60,000 nt of DNA from Cristatella mucedo (taxonomy: Eukaryota; Bryozoa; Phylactolaemata; Cristatellidae). The translations under genes and the position numbers were made by a program. Location of the stretch: NCBI GenBank assembly GCA_009760855.2, contig WPIO01000017.1:6006501-6066500 (forward strand), read 5' to 3'. Positions 35,515 through 46,321 of the stretch are shown piece after piece (position 1 is the first letter of the stretch; each line of letters starts with the position of its first letter). The notes under the pieces were generated by a model, which saw only the letters and a program-made list of their open reading frames with translations, searched no databases and was not told where the DNA came from.

Positions 35515-36345
35515 GCTGCCATTTCCACAATAAACGTCAGAAAACAGCGGTTTTAATTCCAAATTATATAGAATGGTGTTACCGGTTTATCTACCACATT
35601 TCATGCAATTGCATTCATCCATTCGCGTGCTGTGGCCTAGAATGGCCCACACCCCCAGTATTTTTACACATTCGAACGGCAATACAGCTGCCATTTCCAC
35701 AAAATTCATTGCATTTTTGATTCCAAACTACAGAGAACAGCATGCCAAGCTTACTCACCAAATTTCCCGCGATTGCGCTTGCCCCGATTCTGCTATGCAG
35801 GTGTCATTTCCACAAAAACTTAGCACATCTGTGGCTTTCATTTCAGACAATAACAAATTGTGTTCCAGGTTTACCTACCAAATGTCATGCTATTGTGCTT
35901 GCACTGTCCCATGCTATGGCCTCGGATGGCCCGGTCCAAACGGCAGCCCATAAAATTCGAACTGCAATAAAGCTGTCATTTCCAAAAAAGGCTTCGCGAA
36001 ACTGCGATTGTGACTTCTACTTATACAAACCAGTGTTTCGTGTTAACCCACCAGATTTTATGTTGTTGCGCTGGCGTGCTCACATGCTATGGCCTCCAGG
36101 GGCCTGACCCAGATAGCAGCCCTAAATAATTGAACTGCGATACAACTGCCATTTATAAAAGAAGCTTCATGCAACTGCGGTTTTCTTTTCAAATGATAGA
36201 AAATAGTGTTCCAGATTTACTCACACAATGTCACGTGATCTCGCTTTTGCTCACATGCCGTGGCCTCGGATGGTCCGGAACAGCCAGCCACGCTGCATAA
36301 TCGAGCCGTGATACAGCTGCTACTCCACAATAAGTGTTGAAAAAC
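35515..36345 (+). repeat. Tandem array of about 172-bp units, direct part
   Basis: Units begin with GCTGCCATTTCCACAA-like sequence at 35515, 35687, 35800 (after a unit shortened to 113 bp), 35972, 36145 and 36316, so spacings are 172, 113, 172, 173 and 171. Each unit goes on with 'aactgcggttttaattcc', 'atagagaatggtgttcc', 'actcaccaaatgtcatgc' and 'gctatggcctcggatggcc'-like stretches. Units are clearly diverged, so this is not a recent amplification. No coding potential shared between units. Confidence 0.82.
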
Positions 36346-36727
36346 TGCCGCAGTGTTGGGCGACACTTATTGTGGACAGCAGCAATGGCGAGGGCTACCG
36401 TGCAATGAGCTTCGACGCATCACCAGACCAGGCCATCCGAGGCCTTAGCCATAGAATACGCAATCACGTGAAATTTGGTGAATAATCTTGGCATACCGTT
36501 CTCTATAATTTAAAATTAAAACTGCAGTTGCACGATAAATTTGTGAAAATGGCATCTGCAGCCCCCATTCAAATGTGTAAAAAGGCTGGGGGGGGAGGGG
36601 GCTGGCCATTTTAGGCCACATCGCAAAAAAGGGCAAGCGCAATTGCATTAAATCTTGTGGTTAAACCCATAATCTGCATAATTTGGAATGAAAACTACTT
36701 TCTTAAGTTTATTGTGGAAATGGCAGC
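36346..36727 (-). repeat. Tandem array of about 172-bp units, inverted part
   Basis: The same unit continues in opposite orientation: unit starts (inverted) end near 36383, 36562 and 36727, again about 172 apart. At the switch point 'ccacaataagtgt' (36326-36338) is answered by 'acacttattgtgg' (about 36363-36375), a hairpin with a 24-nt loop. Confidence 0.8.
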
Positions 36728-37590
36728 TGCATTGAACAAATTTATTCGTGTAACCCCCAGAAAAGTGCCAGAGCCTGGTCAAAGTCAATGCCGAGACAAT
36801 TGTAAGAAGTGAAGAAAAATCACGGTGCCTCGACTAGTTATTAACTGTACCCACATAATTACACGTAATTATATATTTCTTAGCTTCTCTGCATAATATA
36901 AAACTGTTACAGAATTAAATCTGATAAAAATCTAGTGTTTTTGAGTAAAATAGTGTGCTAGTAGCTGTTGCATACAAACATTTGGACGGGAGTCTGCTTC
37001 CTACGTCGACTGTGCCAAGCTCTGTACTCACCCCTAAATTGTTTTTTCTCGATGAATTTGAAGTATAAAACTGCTAGTTTAAGGAGAATTTAGTTGCCAT
37101 CCCCTCAAAGACACGGTACTCGGAATTTTCCGTGCAGCCATATTCGAAAACCAAGCAATGCGGCTCTGTGAACTAGTGACAGGCAAAACTGGGTGATTAA
37201 AACTTGACGTCAGAGATTAATCAAAGAAATCCCCAAAAACCTCCAAGGATTCTTAAACCAGACCTTCGTCAGCCACGGGATTAATGCACATACCTTGCAT
37301 CGCTGGGGAATCTGTACCTGGCTCCAAGCAAGACGCACGGGTAACTAAGATTAACAGCAACAACCAATCGAAATAGAGAGATCCAGGAAGCTTACATATT
37401 TCTTTTAATCGCCTCTCAGATGCTCTCTCACTGGCCAAACTGAGCTCACATCTACTTACACTCACAGAGCTGAGCTGAGCAAAACGCCCTCCGCTAGTGA
37501 TGCAGTGTGACCAAATGTCAATGCTTAAATCAGTAAATTTTTTTCAAATTCAGCAAGCCTATTGATACCCCCATTTGCCTCTGTCTGTCC

Positions 37591-37684
<94 letters not shown>

Positions 37685-38324
37685 GCCTGCACATCCGGCC
37701 TTTTATCTTTCGGGCTTTACGGTTAAAAGTTTTACTTCCGAATGGTACCCAGCTTTTACATGTACCCTCTCGTCGATGCTTTGGTATTTTCTGGTACTAT
37801 GGTCTCCAAATAAATTCTCCGAGGAATTTATTCGCCTTCACCATTCACCAGCAGTACACTCACTCTGACCGAGCACCTAGACAATGTACCATAGAAAACA
37901 TAGAGGCTGCACGAAAAACCTGATTGCCTAGGCTCGAGCTCGGGAAAGCGGTTGCTTTTTGGAAGGGTGCGGCAGGCGGTGGCTAGTCTGCAAACAGTAT
38001 AGCTGACGTGTGCCTTCGTCCTCCGTTTGGCTTAATCGAGCCCTCCAAGAACAGCCGGTGCTGGGGGTGGGGCATTGGTGTCCGGTGTGCAGCAGCCTGA
38101 TGAATCCTTTGCTTACTAAGTGCTCACTCACTAGAACATGTTTGAAAGTGACTGCTACAGAATGGCCTTAATACATCATGGCAGAATAGCAGTGCAAGAC
38201 TAGATAAGAAGTGACTACAGGAGCCTCGAGCTAGTTTCCATTTTCTGATAGATTAATCTAGATCATTGATTGACACGAGCATGGCATCTGCACCTGGGCA
38301 ATCTTAAGTAAAACTTTTTTTTAG
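36728..38324. other. AT-rich unassigned DNA and CT tract
   Basis: No open frame of note. It follows the 172-bp array without a clear boundary element. Confidence 0.42.
37590..37681. repeat. CT microsatellite
   Basis: About 92 bp of uninterrupted (CT)n. Confidence 0.95.
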
Positions 38325-38478
38325 CTGATTTATTAGCCTCATTTGTACAGCAGTGGTAGAGCCTTGCCGGCTATAACTGCTGTCTAAAGTTGCCAATAAT
38401 GGATCGCCCACTGCAGGATTCGAATCCACGACCTCGGTTGTGAAGAGCGAGCATCCTCCTGGGCTATCGCGGGCCCTC
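38325..38478 (-). mobile_element. SINE-B, minus strand, tRNA-like head with near-intact acceptor stem
   Basis: The head (38406-38474 on the minus strand) starts GCCCGCG and ends AGTGGGC, which can pair as an acceptor stem with one wobble and one mismatch. It has 'tagcccaggaggatgctc' (A box) and 'gtggattcgaatcctgcag' (B box). Body and tail ('aatgaggctaataaatcagc') as in the other copies. Confidence 0.8.
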
Positions 38479-39939
38479 AAACCGGCACCTCTCGATTAAG
38501 GCCAGGAAATCAAGGCCAGCTATGATCGTTAAAAGACGACACCTGCTAAAAATCAAGCCTTGGTTCATTTGTGTGCTTTATATATAGTATAAAGTACTAA
38601 GATGCAAGCCAAGACTTGCGCAAAAAATACTGCCTAAGCTTGGAAAATCACATTATAATCATAATCTCTACTTGGTGTTCAACCGGGTCATGGCTTAGTC
38701 AATGGGCTAATCCCATGCCCATGAAATGGTCGCCTCCACTCCCGCAGTAGGCAAGCAAGCAGATACAGCTGTCTAACGATGAGCATGTGGGCACAAGGGC
38801 CCTGCACGTCTGTCCCTAGACTCTGACGAGACCTGCCTAGACCCTCGAGACGCTGTGGTTGTGCAAGGTCCGATCTGGCACGCCCCATCAAACCGCGCTA
38901 AGCAATCAGCAAGAAATAAGCTTGAGTCTGCAAGCGAGCAAATACTACTGTGGCACCAAATGTGGCAGTACAAGCCTAGCTTGCATGTTACTCACGTTAT
39001 GTCCCATCGTCGAGCAGCACAACGCCATTGCACAATGAACAGCGACTGCACGATATTGCTCACTCCGTTAGTCAATGCCCATTGCAATTCTAGCAAGCAT
39101 TGTTATTCTGCAAATCGGTCACATAAACTGATCCTCTCGGATACGAGATTGCTTGAAGGGCGAGTAAAGTAATCTCGAGCAGAAGAAAAGGGGCATGGGT
39201 GTTTCAGGTTGGCTCACGAGCAGTGGTCTCGACTTTTCTGCCAACCACACTGGCTCAGATATTGAGACGGCTAATCGAACCATACCATAACACGGTCAGG
39301 TTTTGTCCGGTATACAAAAGGCAACATACATTGCACCACACAGCTGGAGCATGCCAATGGCAGTCTATTTTCTATAAGCAGTACGCACGTTTGCACGCAC
39401 ACAAATACACACACATACACACACATACAGGTAGCACACCAGCAGCTGAAAAGTCTTTACTTGAGGTTGCCAGGCCATCACACAGTGTCACATAAACTTT
39501 CAATCGTGCCTGCAATGAAGGAGGTGCCCGAGCGCATTTGTGACACGAGCAGCAAGCAGCAAGCGTTGGCAGACAGCTGACCGGTGATGGGCACACACAG
39601 ACACGTGTGCACGCCAGTACGTGCTAGCACAAACGACGCCAGTGGGTACGACTCTACGGGACGCCGGGAACGATTAAAGATAACTCTCACTCGTGCTATC
39701 AGCAGTAGAATTTCGCTGAGCTCTCTGACAGAACGGGCGGCGGTGCAAATGAGCTGTAATGCTAAGGCAATATATGCTAGCCATCGCTAGCCTCAATGCT
39801 GGCCTTAGCAAAGCAAGTCAGGGGCTTTGCATTGGCTTGCCCCACCCACTGTGAGATGACCGGTCAATAATTGACCAGGAAAGCTAAGGCGAGTCGGGTG
39901 CTTTGGCAGTCTGGCCGACCGTGACTTCGGTGAATCAGA

Positions 39940-40120
39940 AACGACAATAATAATAATAATAATAATAAAAATAAAGGATTCTTATAGCACCTCGGGAGAA
40001 CTAAATCTCTAGGCACTACACATACACTGGAAAGGAGGCGTGTGAACACAACTTACAACACGCCAGATTTCAGCTCGTACTAGCGCACATAAAGGACGAA
40101 TCGGAGTCGAAGGCTGAGCA
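39940..40120 (-). mobile_element. LINE-A tail fragment, minus strand
   Basis: An (AAT)n tract of about 8 units, then inverted tail sequence (GGGAGAACTAAATCTCTAGGCAC) split by small deletions, then 3' UTR remnants ('cacataaaggacgaatc'). Confidence 0.75.
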
Positions 40121-40744
40121 AAGGCTGTGTGGAACACACCGTGTGTGTTTTTCAGCATCTGTCAGTCCATCTGCTTTAACTGAGCAGTCTTGACATCCAC
40201 CACTTCCATCTTTGCTGAAGACTGCTTCCAGCTCGGTGTGTCAAATGAACTATTTGACTAAAAAACCGACATCATCTTAGAAAAGTAATGCCAATGACCT
40301 TGGGATATTTGAACAAGTTAGAGCTCATTTCCCTGGGTGGAGGCAATTGAATCCTTTGCAGTGCAATGCGAAATGGTGGTGGAATGCTCAAAGCGATTAG
40401 AGGGTTTGATCATATGTTTTCAATTCAGTCTCGAATAACGAGAGGTTTTTATGCAGACAAATGTAGCTAATGCCATGTCTTTTGCGAGCAACGCTGCTGT
40501 ACTAGAGGCAAAAGGTGGAAGCAAAACTATGCCCAAACCCGCACATCTTCCGGGCCTCGGCTACACTAACATTGGCCGAGACACTGCCACCGTCTAGTGA
40601 GCAGCAGGCGCCCAGTAGCCCCAGGCAGCAGCCTGGGAGCACCTGAAGACGAGAGCGCACTGCGGAAGTGGCTGAAGCGCCCCAATCAGAAGTCTCAAGA
40701 GCAGATCTGCAGTCAGCCGAGGCAGTGAGGACCAAGGCTTTTAA

Positions 40745-41235
40745 CGATGAAAATAACAATAATAATACTACCCATAGCAATAATAATGCATAACAGCATG
40801 CCCAAAGAGGACTCGGAGCTTCTCAAAGACAGGATAAGAAGGGAAATAAAGGATTGGCAACAAAAGCACTCATACTTGCAGCAAATGCCCAAGGTCATAA
40901 AGGGCAATTTACATGGATCAAGAAAATGCTGAATGCAACACAGCTGAGCTTTTAGCTTCGCTCTAAATTTCGTCAAGTCAAGCAATGTCCCGATGTCAGT
41001 TTTCAGTAGAGAAGTTCGGGCTTCAGGTTGGCAAGTACTGAAGGTGAGTCTTTAAAGGATTTCAGGTTGGTTAGCGGCACAGATATACGACCAGAGTCAC
41101 GGGAGCACGTGGTTAAATGGGAGCGCCAGGGGGACGGGCACTTGAGATAGGTAAGCTGGAGCAAATGAACGGAAGGACCCAGAGGTGAAGGTCATCACCT
41201 TAAAGTCGACTGCTTGATGATGAGCCAGTGTAGAT
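40745..41235 (-). mobile_element. LINE-A fragment, minus strand, decayed
   Basis: An (AAT)-rich start, a degraded tail and 3' UTR, then sequence matching the inverted end of ORF2 ('ttcgtcaagtcaagcaatgtc' corresponds to the SPDLTTF stretch). No open frame survives. Confidence 0.68.
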
Positions 41236-42698
41236 CTGAGACAAGTGGTTCGACAAAGCAGTGAGTGTCTCTATTTCCAGGCTCAGCTGGGCCAGTTACC
41301 GAAGCTGGCCATCCATCTAGATTGCACAGACCTAAATGTCGATCGGAAACTGGTGACAGTATACTCTCAGCGGCTGCATATCCTCCCCCCTCGGGGAGTG
41401 GGAAGGAGGTATAAAAACAGCAGTACAGCTGCCGAACTGCAGCAGCTCGGGCTCAAACGGCACTCTGCTCTCTATCATTCTCAGACAGACAATGGCTATG
41501 ATGAGCAGTTGCTGCACAGGGCTGGGGTTGAATAAACTGACAAGTGACACGTGTGCTTATACCAGCATCACCCCCCAAGTTGGTTGGGGGGGGCAGGAGA
41601 CCAAACTGGTCAAACGTGAAAGGAGGAGTTCGAGGCCAAGTTAAGCTGGAGCTTTTCACCTCCAGATTCGAAGGGCTGCTGCTTACCTTGTAAGAAGTAG
41701 GGAAAGGAGGAGGAGAAAAGAATCTGCTAGCTCCGTGTCATAAATCTAGCCTTGTCATATCGACGACATTCGGCCCCATACAGTCGCGACTGAAATCCCG
41801 ATTCTCCAGTCAAGCATGCCCGTTACGAGGGGAGCCTTCACGAACAGAGCCTCGCCATTACTCCTTCCATGAGATTGCACACCACAGTCTGCTCGTGAGA
41901 GGCTCAACCTCGATTTCGAAACGTTTGTAGGGTTGAGCTAGGCCTATTATGGCAATCGGCTGTGCTGCTTTGACCTAGCTGCCAAACAAGAGAGGCAAAA
42001 GCATACAGGGTGTCGTCGACAGGAACAGATCCCGCAGAGGACTGCCGTAGCAAATGCACAGGGCGACCAAGCTGCGACGAAAAAGAGTAATCGATAAACT
42101 GTGGGGCGGCGGTGACTACTCCCAGTCAGCGCAACGGTGCCATGTAAAACCGTTGGGTAAAATGCAAGCTCTCTTGCATCAGAATGCAAATAACAAGCAG
42201 AGCATTAAATACGAAGACGTGCAAGAGTAAACAACGATAACTTACTCAAAATACTATTCTTTTGTCAACGTTTTAAAGTTTGCCCGGATAAGCAAATGCT
42301 GCACTGTCTCACCCTATGCGCATTGGCGCACTGCCTGATCGCTCAAGTTCTACTAACACACACGGGGCGCAGGTGGTTTCTTTTGCTTCGAGTCTCACGG
42401 TTTGCTTCAGCCTTCTTTTGTGTTGACCACGGCATATATCAAAAGCCGGTAGTCCGGCAGGTAACCGAAGAGTGCCCTGCCGAAACGAAAGTCTGCCATT
42501 AACGTGACTGATATTCACCCACAGCGGAGACCCCCCCTTCCTGGCTGGCATTAACTCTCAGAGCCTACTGCTTCCTGCAAGTTTTCTCGGTTTGTGCTAG
42601 CCAGTAAAGCCAGGTCGCTCGAGCAGAACAAATTCCCGAGGCTGGCCTCCAGGCAGTCGCACGGTGGTGCTGCAGAGGGCCAGCACTAGTCGGCTCAC

Positions 42699-42950
42699 CT
42701 CGACGTATGCGAAAGCCGACAGGACGGCGCAGCTGGCGACAAACAGCAGCCTCGGATTGAGCGCCACGCCAGGCCAGAAGACAGCCACGGCCAGCGCATG
42801 GAATGCCTTTCTGACGGCCGCCGGAGGCCGAGCTGCCGGCGGCGGCTGCTGCTGATGCGCTCCAGCAGCCGCTGCAAAGTCCGGCGAGTAGCAGACGACG
42901 ATGGCCAACGAGGCTGTGACGCAAGCGGTCCAGGCTGCGAGCAGGCAGAG
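42699..42950 (-). CDS. DOLK: Dolichol kinase-like gene, third recognised exon (RKxFH block)
   Basis: This is the strongest host-gene match in the window. It is a minus-strand exon of 84 codons, phase 0/0, with acceptor gccgcctttttgcag and donor GTCGAG|gtgagc. It encodes a membrane helix (AAWTACVTASLAIVVCY), a Gln/Pro/Ala linker (AHQQQPPPAARPPAAV), then RKAFHALAVAVFWPGVALNP and the helix LLFVASCAVLSAFAYVE. Dolichol kinases have RKYFH.. followed by PG(I/L)..D/N P, a helix and (F)xEYVRYF; the exon stops right at that glutamate. An alternative upstream AG, with the exon starting at 42983, is also phase 0 and adds 11 codons (..SPIAAFLQ) resembling the human NPLLWLLQ. I cannot tell which acceptor is used. 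The following family block (FLDERDSGPLILTH, then the CTP-binding region) should lie at lower coordinates but was not found, so the gene may continue through long introns or be broken. Confidence 0.74.
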
Positions 42951-43324
42951 CTGCAAAAAGGCGGCAATTGGAGAGCAGCCGCTCTCGCATCAGGCGACCG
43001 ACGACGCTTCAGTGCCGCCGAAGGCCGGCACAGCAGCACAGGCCGCCCAGCGATTTCCCAAGGGGTTGGGCGGTGACCTCAGCTAGGTCCCCTGAGGGTC
43101 GAACATAGTAAGGTTGCAGCCCCAGAGAGCCCTTCAGGTATACTCTAGTCCCCCTCACTCAATTCCTGCTGCCGCTATGGTTGGGCAGGTGAAGCCATCG
43201 CATGTGTAGGTTGCAGAAGTGGGACTTGCGCTAACCCTAGCCCCTCCCTTAACCCCCACTTGCCGAGGCAGACTGCGACCAGAGGACATGCACAGGCGTC
43301 TACAACAGTTGGTCGGAAAGAAAC

Positions 43325-43490
43325 GGTTAGCTGATTAAACAGCCTCATTTGCATATCGGCAGAAGAGACTTGATGGCTATTGCCGTGGCTTGCAAAGGGC
43401 AGTGAAGGATCTATCACTGCAGGCCTCGAACCCTCGAAATAGGTCGTGAAGAGGAAGAACACACACCCCCTCCGACTAAAACCTGGGGCA
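43325..43490 (-). mobile_element. SINE-B, minus strand, diverged
   Basis: Minus strand: 'gggttcgaggcctgcagtga' (B box), 'agatccttcactgccctttg', and the tail 'aatgaggctgtttaatcagc'. The A box is eroded. About 0.4 kb from the 42.7-kb DOLK-like exon, in its upstream intron. Confidence 0.72.
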
Positions 43491-43935
43491 AAGCCCTGGC
43501 CAGGCAGCATGTAGGTGACCTCCAGAGGTGCAACAACGAAGCACTGCCAGCTACAAGCAGTTTGCCTCACCCCTAGTCAGCAAGAGCAGCATAGCTCGTT
43601 GCCCTGACGATGTGTCCTAATTTGTACTGCTGCTTTGCGAAATCGCTAGTCAAGCCTGCCAAAAAACGCCAGGGCAGCTCAGCTAGCTCCTCTCACAGCC
43701 ACCGTCTGGTCTGAACCATCTGCAGGGGGCCGCTACGATGCTCGGCAGTAGCCGAGTGGAGTGCTGCTGCCAAGCTCGACTTTGGTTTGGTTTGAGCAGC
43801 CTGAAGAGGAAGAGGCAGCTGAGAGTGCCTCGGAACTCTTGTCCGTGCCCCGGTTAGCTTAGCAGGGCAGCCGCTGATTGCTGCAGCCAAGCGACTTGCG
43901 GACTCTGGCGACACAACTGCTGAGCATGGCATGAT

Positions 43936-44149
43936 CCTTTCCAGCCGTCCTGCGCTGCATCTCATCAGCGCTACTCAATTCCTCGACCACCGTCCTGAGC
44001 CAGCCGAGTTTCTCACTTTCTCGTGGTTGAGTGAAGCGCTGTCTGTTTGCTGCCGAATGCGAGCCCTGCTTGCCACTCAGGCTTTGAGTGCCCAGTGGAT
44101 AGCTCTCCAGCATAACATTCGCCCAGTCTTTGCAGCTTTGCCGATTTAC

Positions 44150-44150
<1 letters not shown>
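43936..44150 (+). mobile_element. LINE-B 3' fragment, old and diverged
   Basis: From 'ccttttccagccgtcctgcg' through a decayed SLLRETKSVGYR region ('gagtgaagcgctgtctgttt') and 'gctttgagtgcccagtggat' to 'agtctttgcagctttg'. It ends where a GA microsatellite begins. Confidence 0.6.
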
Positions 44151-44151
<1 letters not shown>

Positions 44152-44247
<96 letters not shown>

Positions 44248-44259
44248 GCTAGGGAGAGT

Positions 44260-44335
<76 letters not shown>

Positions 44336-44349
44336 GACAGAGAAAGAGA
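44152..44349. repeat. GA microsatellite, compound
   Basis: About 200 bp of (GA)n with a GGAGAG slip, a 'gctagggagagtgaga' break and a GACA end. It starts at the LINE-B 3' fragment. Confidence 0.94.
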
Positions 44350-44482
44350 GTTCGGCACTGACCTGTACTGACACTTTTTGCAGCTGACACTGACTGTGAG
44401 CTGCCAGCGGTCCGAGTTGCTTGTTGTCCACTGGCTCCCGCAAGATTGCGGCACTACTTCCACGACGAGGCGCCATTGCATC

Positions 44483-44691
44483 AGCAACAGACTGCTCACA
44501 CAGCAGAGGGCTCGATCTCAGCAGATCTTTGCTGTAGTCTTAAATCTCAGGCTATTGCAGCCTCTGGCCTGGTAGTGCCGCTGATCCAGATAGCACCGCC
44601 GAGCTAGAGGCGGCAATAGGCTGCGATTTAAGGCCACGGGCAAAGATCTGCTGAGCACGAGCCCACTGCTGTGAGCAGTGCTCTCTGCGTT
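44483..44691. repeat. Long imperfect hairpin (about 95-bp arms)
   Basis: Left arm pieces 'gactgctcacacagcagagg', 'tcagcagatctttgctg', 'cttaaatctcaggctattgc' and 'cagcctctggcc' are mirrored on the right by 'gctagaggcggcaataggct', 'gcgatttaagg', 'gcaaagatctgctgagc' and 'ccactgctgtgagcagtgct'. The stem continues into GGTAGTGC/GCACCGCC, leaving a loop of about 14 nt. It lies in the intron between the two downstream DOLK-like exons, next to a large GA tract. Possibly a foldback MITE; no target duplication seen. Confidence 0.72.
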
Positions 44692-45082
44692 CATTAGTGG
44701 GGGGAGGGAGGGATTAAAGGAGGAGGGTGGGATGGTGTCGGCGACCTCACGAGGCAAACTAAGATGCAATATCTGCATTGCAGCCCATTGCTTCCTCGTC
44801 CACTATGGCTACTCACTACTTATTACAGGCAAGGATGGTTAACCACACTGGAATAGTGACTTTTCCCCCAAGATGCCGAAACCCGACTCAGGGCACATCA
44901 ATCGTGGTGCAGGGAGGCCGAGGAGCAGCTTGAGGGCTACAACTGGACGAAAGCCCCCACACACCACATTCCTATGCCCTAGGGGGCTCTGTGGCGAGTC
45001 GTCGCTGGAATAAGCAGCCAGGCCGCAATGCTCGCATGCTCGTGCATAATGGCCAAACAGCAGCAAGCCACAGCGCACTCAC

Positions 45083-45262
45083 CGACCGACGATTTTCCAC
45101 GACATCATACCACAGCCATGCCAGGCCACCGCCTGCCACGAGGGTGCACAGGCCGGCTACAGCAGCAGCAGCCGTGGACAGCAGCACAGACCTCGCGCTG
45201 CTGCGGAGGCTTGGGCTAACATAGAGCACGGTCAGTGTTGCCGCCGCCGTGATCACAAAAGC
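45083..45262 (-). CDS. DOLK: Dolichol kinase-like gene, second recognised exon (membrane helices)
   Basis: This is a 180-bp minus-strand exon of exactly 60 codons, phase 0 at both ends. The acceptor is ccgtgtcttttcgtag and the donor is a near-consensus TCG|gtgagtgcg. It encodes AFVITAAATLTVLY, a short loop, a second hydrophobic span (STAAAAVAGLCTLVAGGGLAW) and LWYDVVENRRS. Placed after the exon at 59.0 kb, the order of helix, serine-rich loop, helix and basic ENRRS end follows the human dolichol kinase region that ends ..PWLHRLIRRNP. On its own the similarity is mainly in hydropathy; the splice sites, phase and position make the case. The intron before it is about 13.8 kb, filled with LINEs, SINEs and microsatellites. 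The next intron is about 2.1 kb. Confidence 0.62.
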
Positions 45263-45630
45263 CTACGAAAAGACACGGGTGAGAGAGGTGCGGCTCTAAA
45301 GCCACTTGATTGGCGGGTCATAGCATCGGCAGCAGCCAGCAGCTGGATGACAGCTTTCGCGTGCATCTTGCAAGCACTTCGCAATGCATCTTGCAAGCAC
45401 ACAATTTCGCATGCACTTGCAAGGTAAAGAAGTAGCAGCATCCTATCCCGTCGTTGGAAGGTCAAGGACCACTAAGATCTATTCAAAGCTATTAAAATTT
45501 ATTCACGTGAAGATGATTTCTTTTCCTCTGCTGCCTCCGGATTTGCAGCTCGCGGCACTTCCATGCCTTCACTCTCAACCCTCTCAACATAGATTCTGCT
45601 CGTGCCTCGCAGGTCACTCTCTGCCGCCTA

Positions 45631-45920
45631 TATGCACACACACACAAACACACACACACACTCACACACACACATGCACACACACAAACACACACACACA
45701 CCCACCCACCCACCCACTCACTCACTCACTCACTCACTCACTCACTCACACACACACACAAACACACACGCACGCACACACACAAACACACACACATATA
45801 CACACACACATATACACACACACATATACACACACAACATATAGCACAAACACAGGCTCACACACAGACACCATGCACACACATAAAAAATGCACAGACA
45901 TACACAATGCACACACACAC
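45631..45920. repeat. Compound CA / CACC / CACT microsatellite
   Basis: (CA)n with AAAC variants, then (CCCA)4, (CTCA)8, then CA with ATAC units; fading towards 45920. Lies in the long DOLK-like intron. Confidence 0.92.
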
Positions 45921-45979
45921 ATTCTAAGGGAGATGAAGGTCGAATGAATGTCGACAGAGCCCCGCTACCAACCCCCCTC

Positions 45980-46006
45980 GGCTGCTTAGGCTTTGAGTGC
46001 GCTGTA
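45980..46006 (+). mobile_element. Short LINE-B remnant
   Basis: 'ggctgcttaggctttgagtg' matches the LINE-B ORF2 end (RTESRLGCECA). Too short for certainty. Confidence 0.4.
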
Positions 46007-46228
46007 TCTGGCAGCGGCAGCAGCAGCAGCAGCAGTAGCAGCTGATACTGCTACTCATCAAAATAGCTCACACTGACAGAGCTGCAGCACGATTAAAGGT
46101 CAGCAGTCAGCAGCAAACAGCGCCTGCATGCCGAGGCTTTCGAGAGGCTCGGTGAAAAACCCGGAGCAGCGAGCAGCTACAGGTTTGCTCGTCTCACGAC
46201 GGCATGAGTAGAAACGAACACTGGGCAC

Positions 46229-46321
46229 CTTTAGAAGGTGCTCGAGGCCAGCACGCAGCTGCTCGTACGCTTTGCAGATCAGCTCAAAAAACGGTGGCTC
46301 AGCGTACCACCGTGTCACCTG
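46229..46321 (-). CDS. Possible unidentified exon inside the DOLK-like intron
   Basis: Ninety-three bp on the minus strand lie between gcctgctacctccag and AAAG|gtgccc, giving 31 codons in phase 0/0. The sequence runs from QVTRWYAEPPFFEL to ICKAYEQLRAGLEHLLK, has an amphipathic helix character and lacks low complexity, unlike its surroundings. It sits in the intron between two recognised dolichol kinase-like exons and has compatible phase, but nothing like it is in the human protein. It could be a lineage-specific cassette exon, an exon of a nested gene, or chance. I do not recognise a family. Confidence 0.2.

Larger units (their letters stand above)
38479..42698. other. Region downstream of the last recognised DOLK-like exon
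   Basis: Holds LINE-A pieces at 39.94 and 40.75 kb. The expected catalytic exons of dolichol kinase (FLDERDSGPLILTH and the CTP-binding GVGDTxAS..KKTxEGT region) were looked for on the minus strand and not recognised. Confidence 0.45.

Noticed and set aside
35515-36727. CRISPR-like repeat array
   Set aside because: Units are about 172 bp with no repeat/spacer alternation, in an animal genome.
38406-38474. Candidate tRNA gene
   Set aside because: Arms are incomplete and the same head plus tail recurs at several sites, so it is a SINE head.
38770-38870. Minus-strand SRDRRAGPLCPH and LYLLACLL, reminiscent of the dolichol kinase catalytic block DERDSGPLILTH..YLLLG
   Set aside because: The two parts are in different frames, key residues do not line up, and this block is normally among the best conserved in the family. 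Also no clean splice sites.
43795-43830. Good minus-strand splice acceptor (cctcttcctcttcag)
   Set aside because: The following codons (AAQTKPKSSLAAAL) do not fit the dolichol kinase alignment and no phase-matched donor is evident.
44896-44946. 51-bp minus-strand stretch PVVALKLLLGLPAPRLM as a mini-exon between the 45.1- and 42.7-kb exons
   Set aside because: No acceptor or donor in the phase required by both neighbours. An upstream acceptor for the 42.7-kb exon explains the missing residues better.
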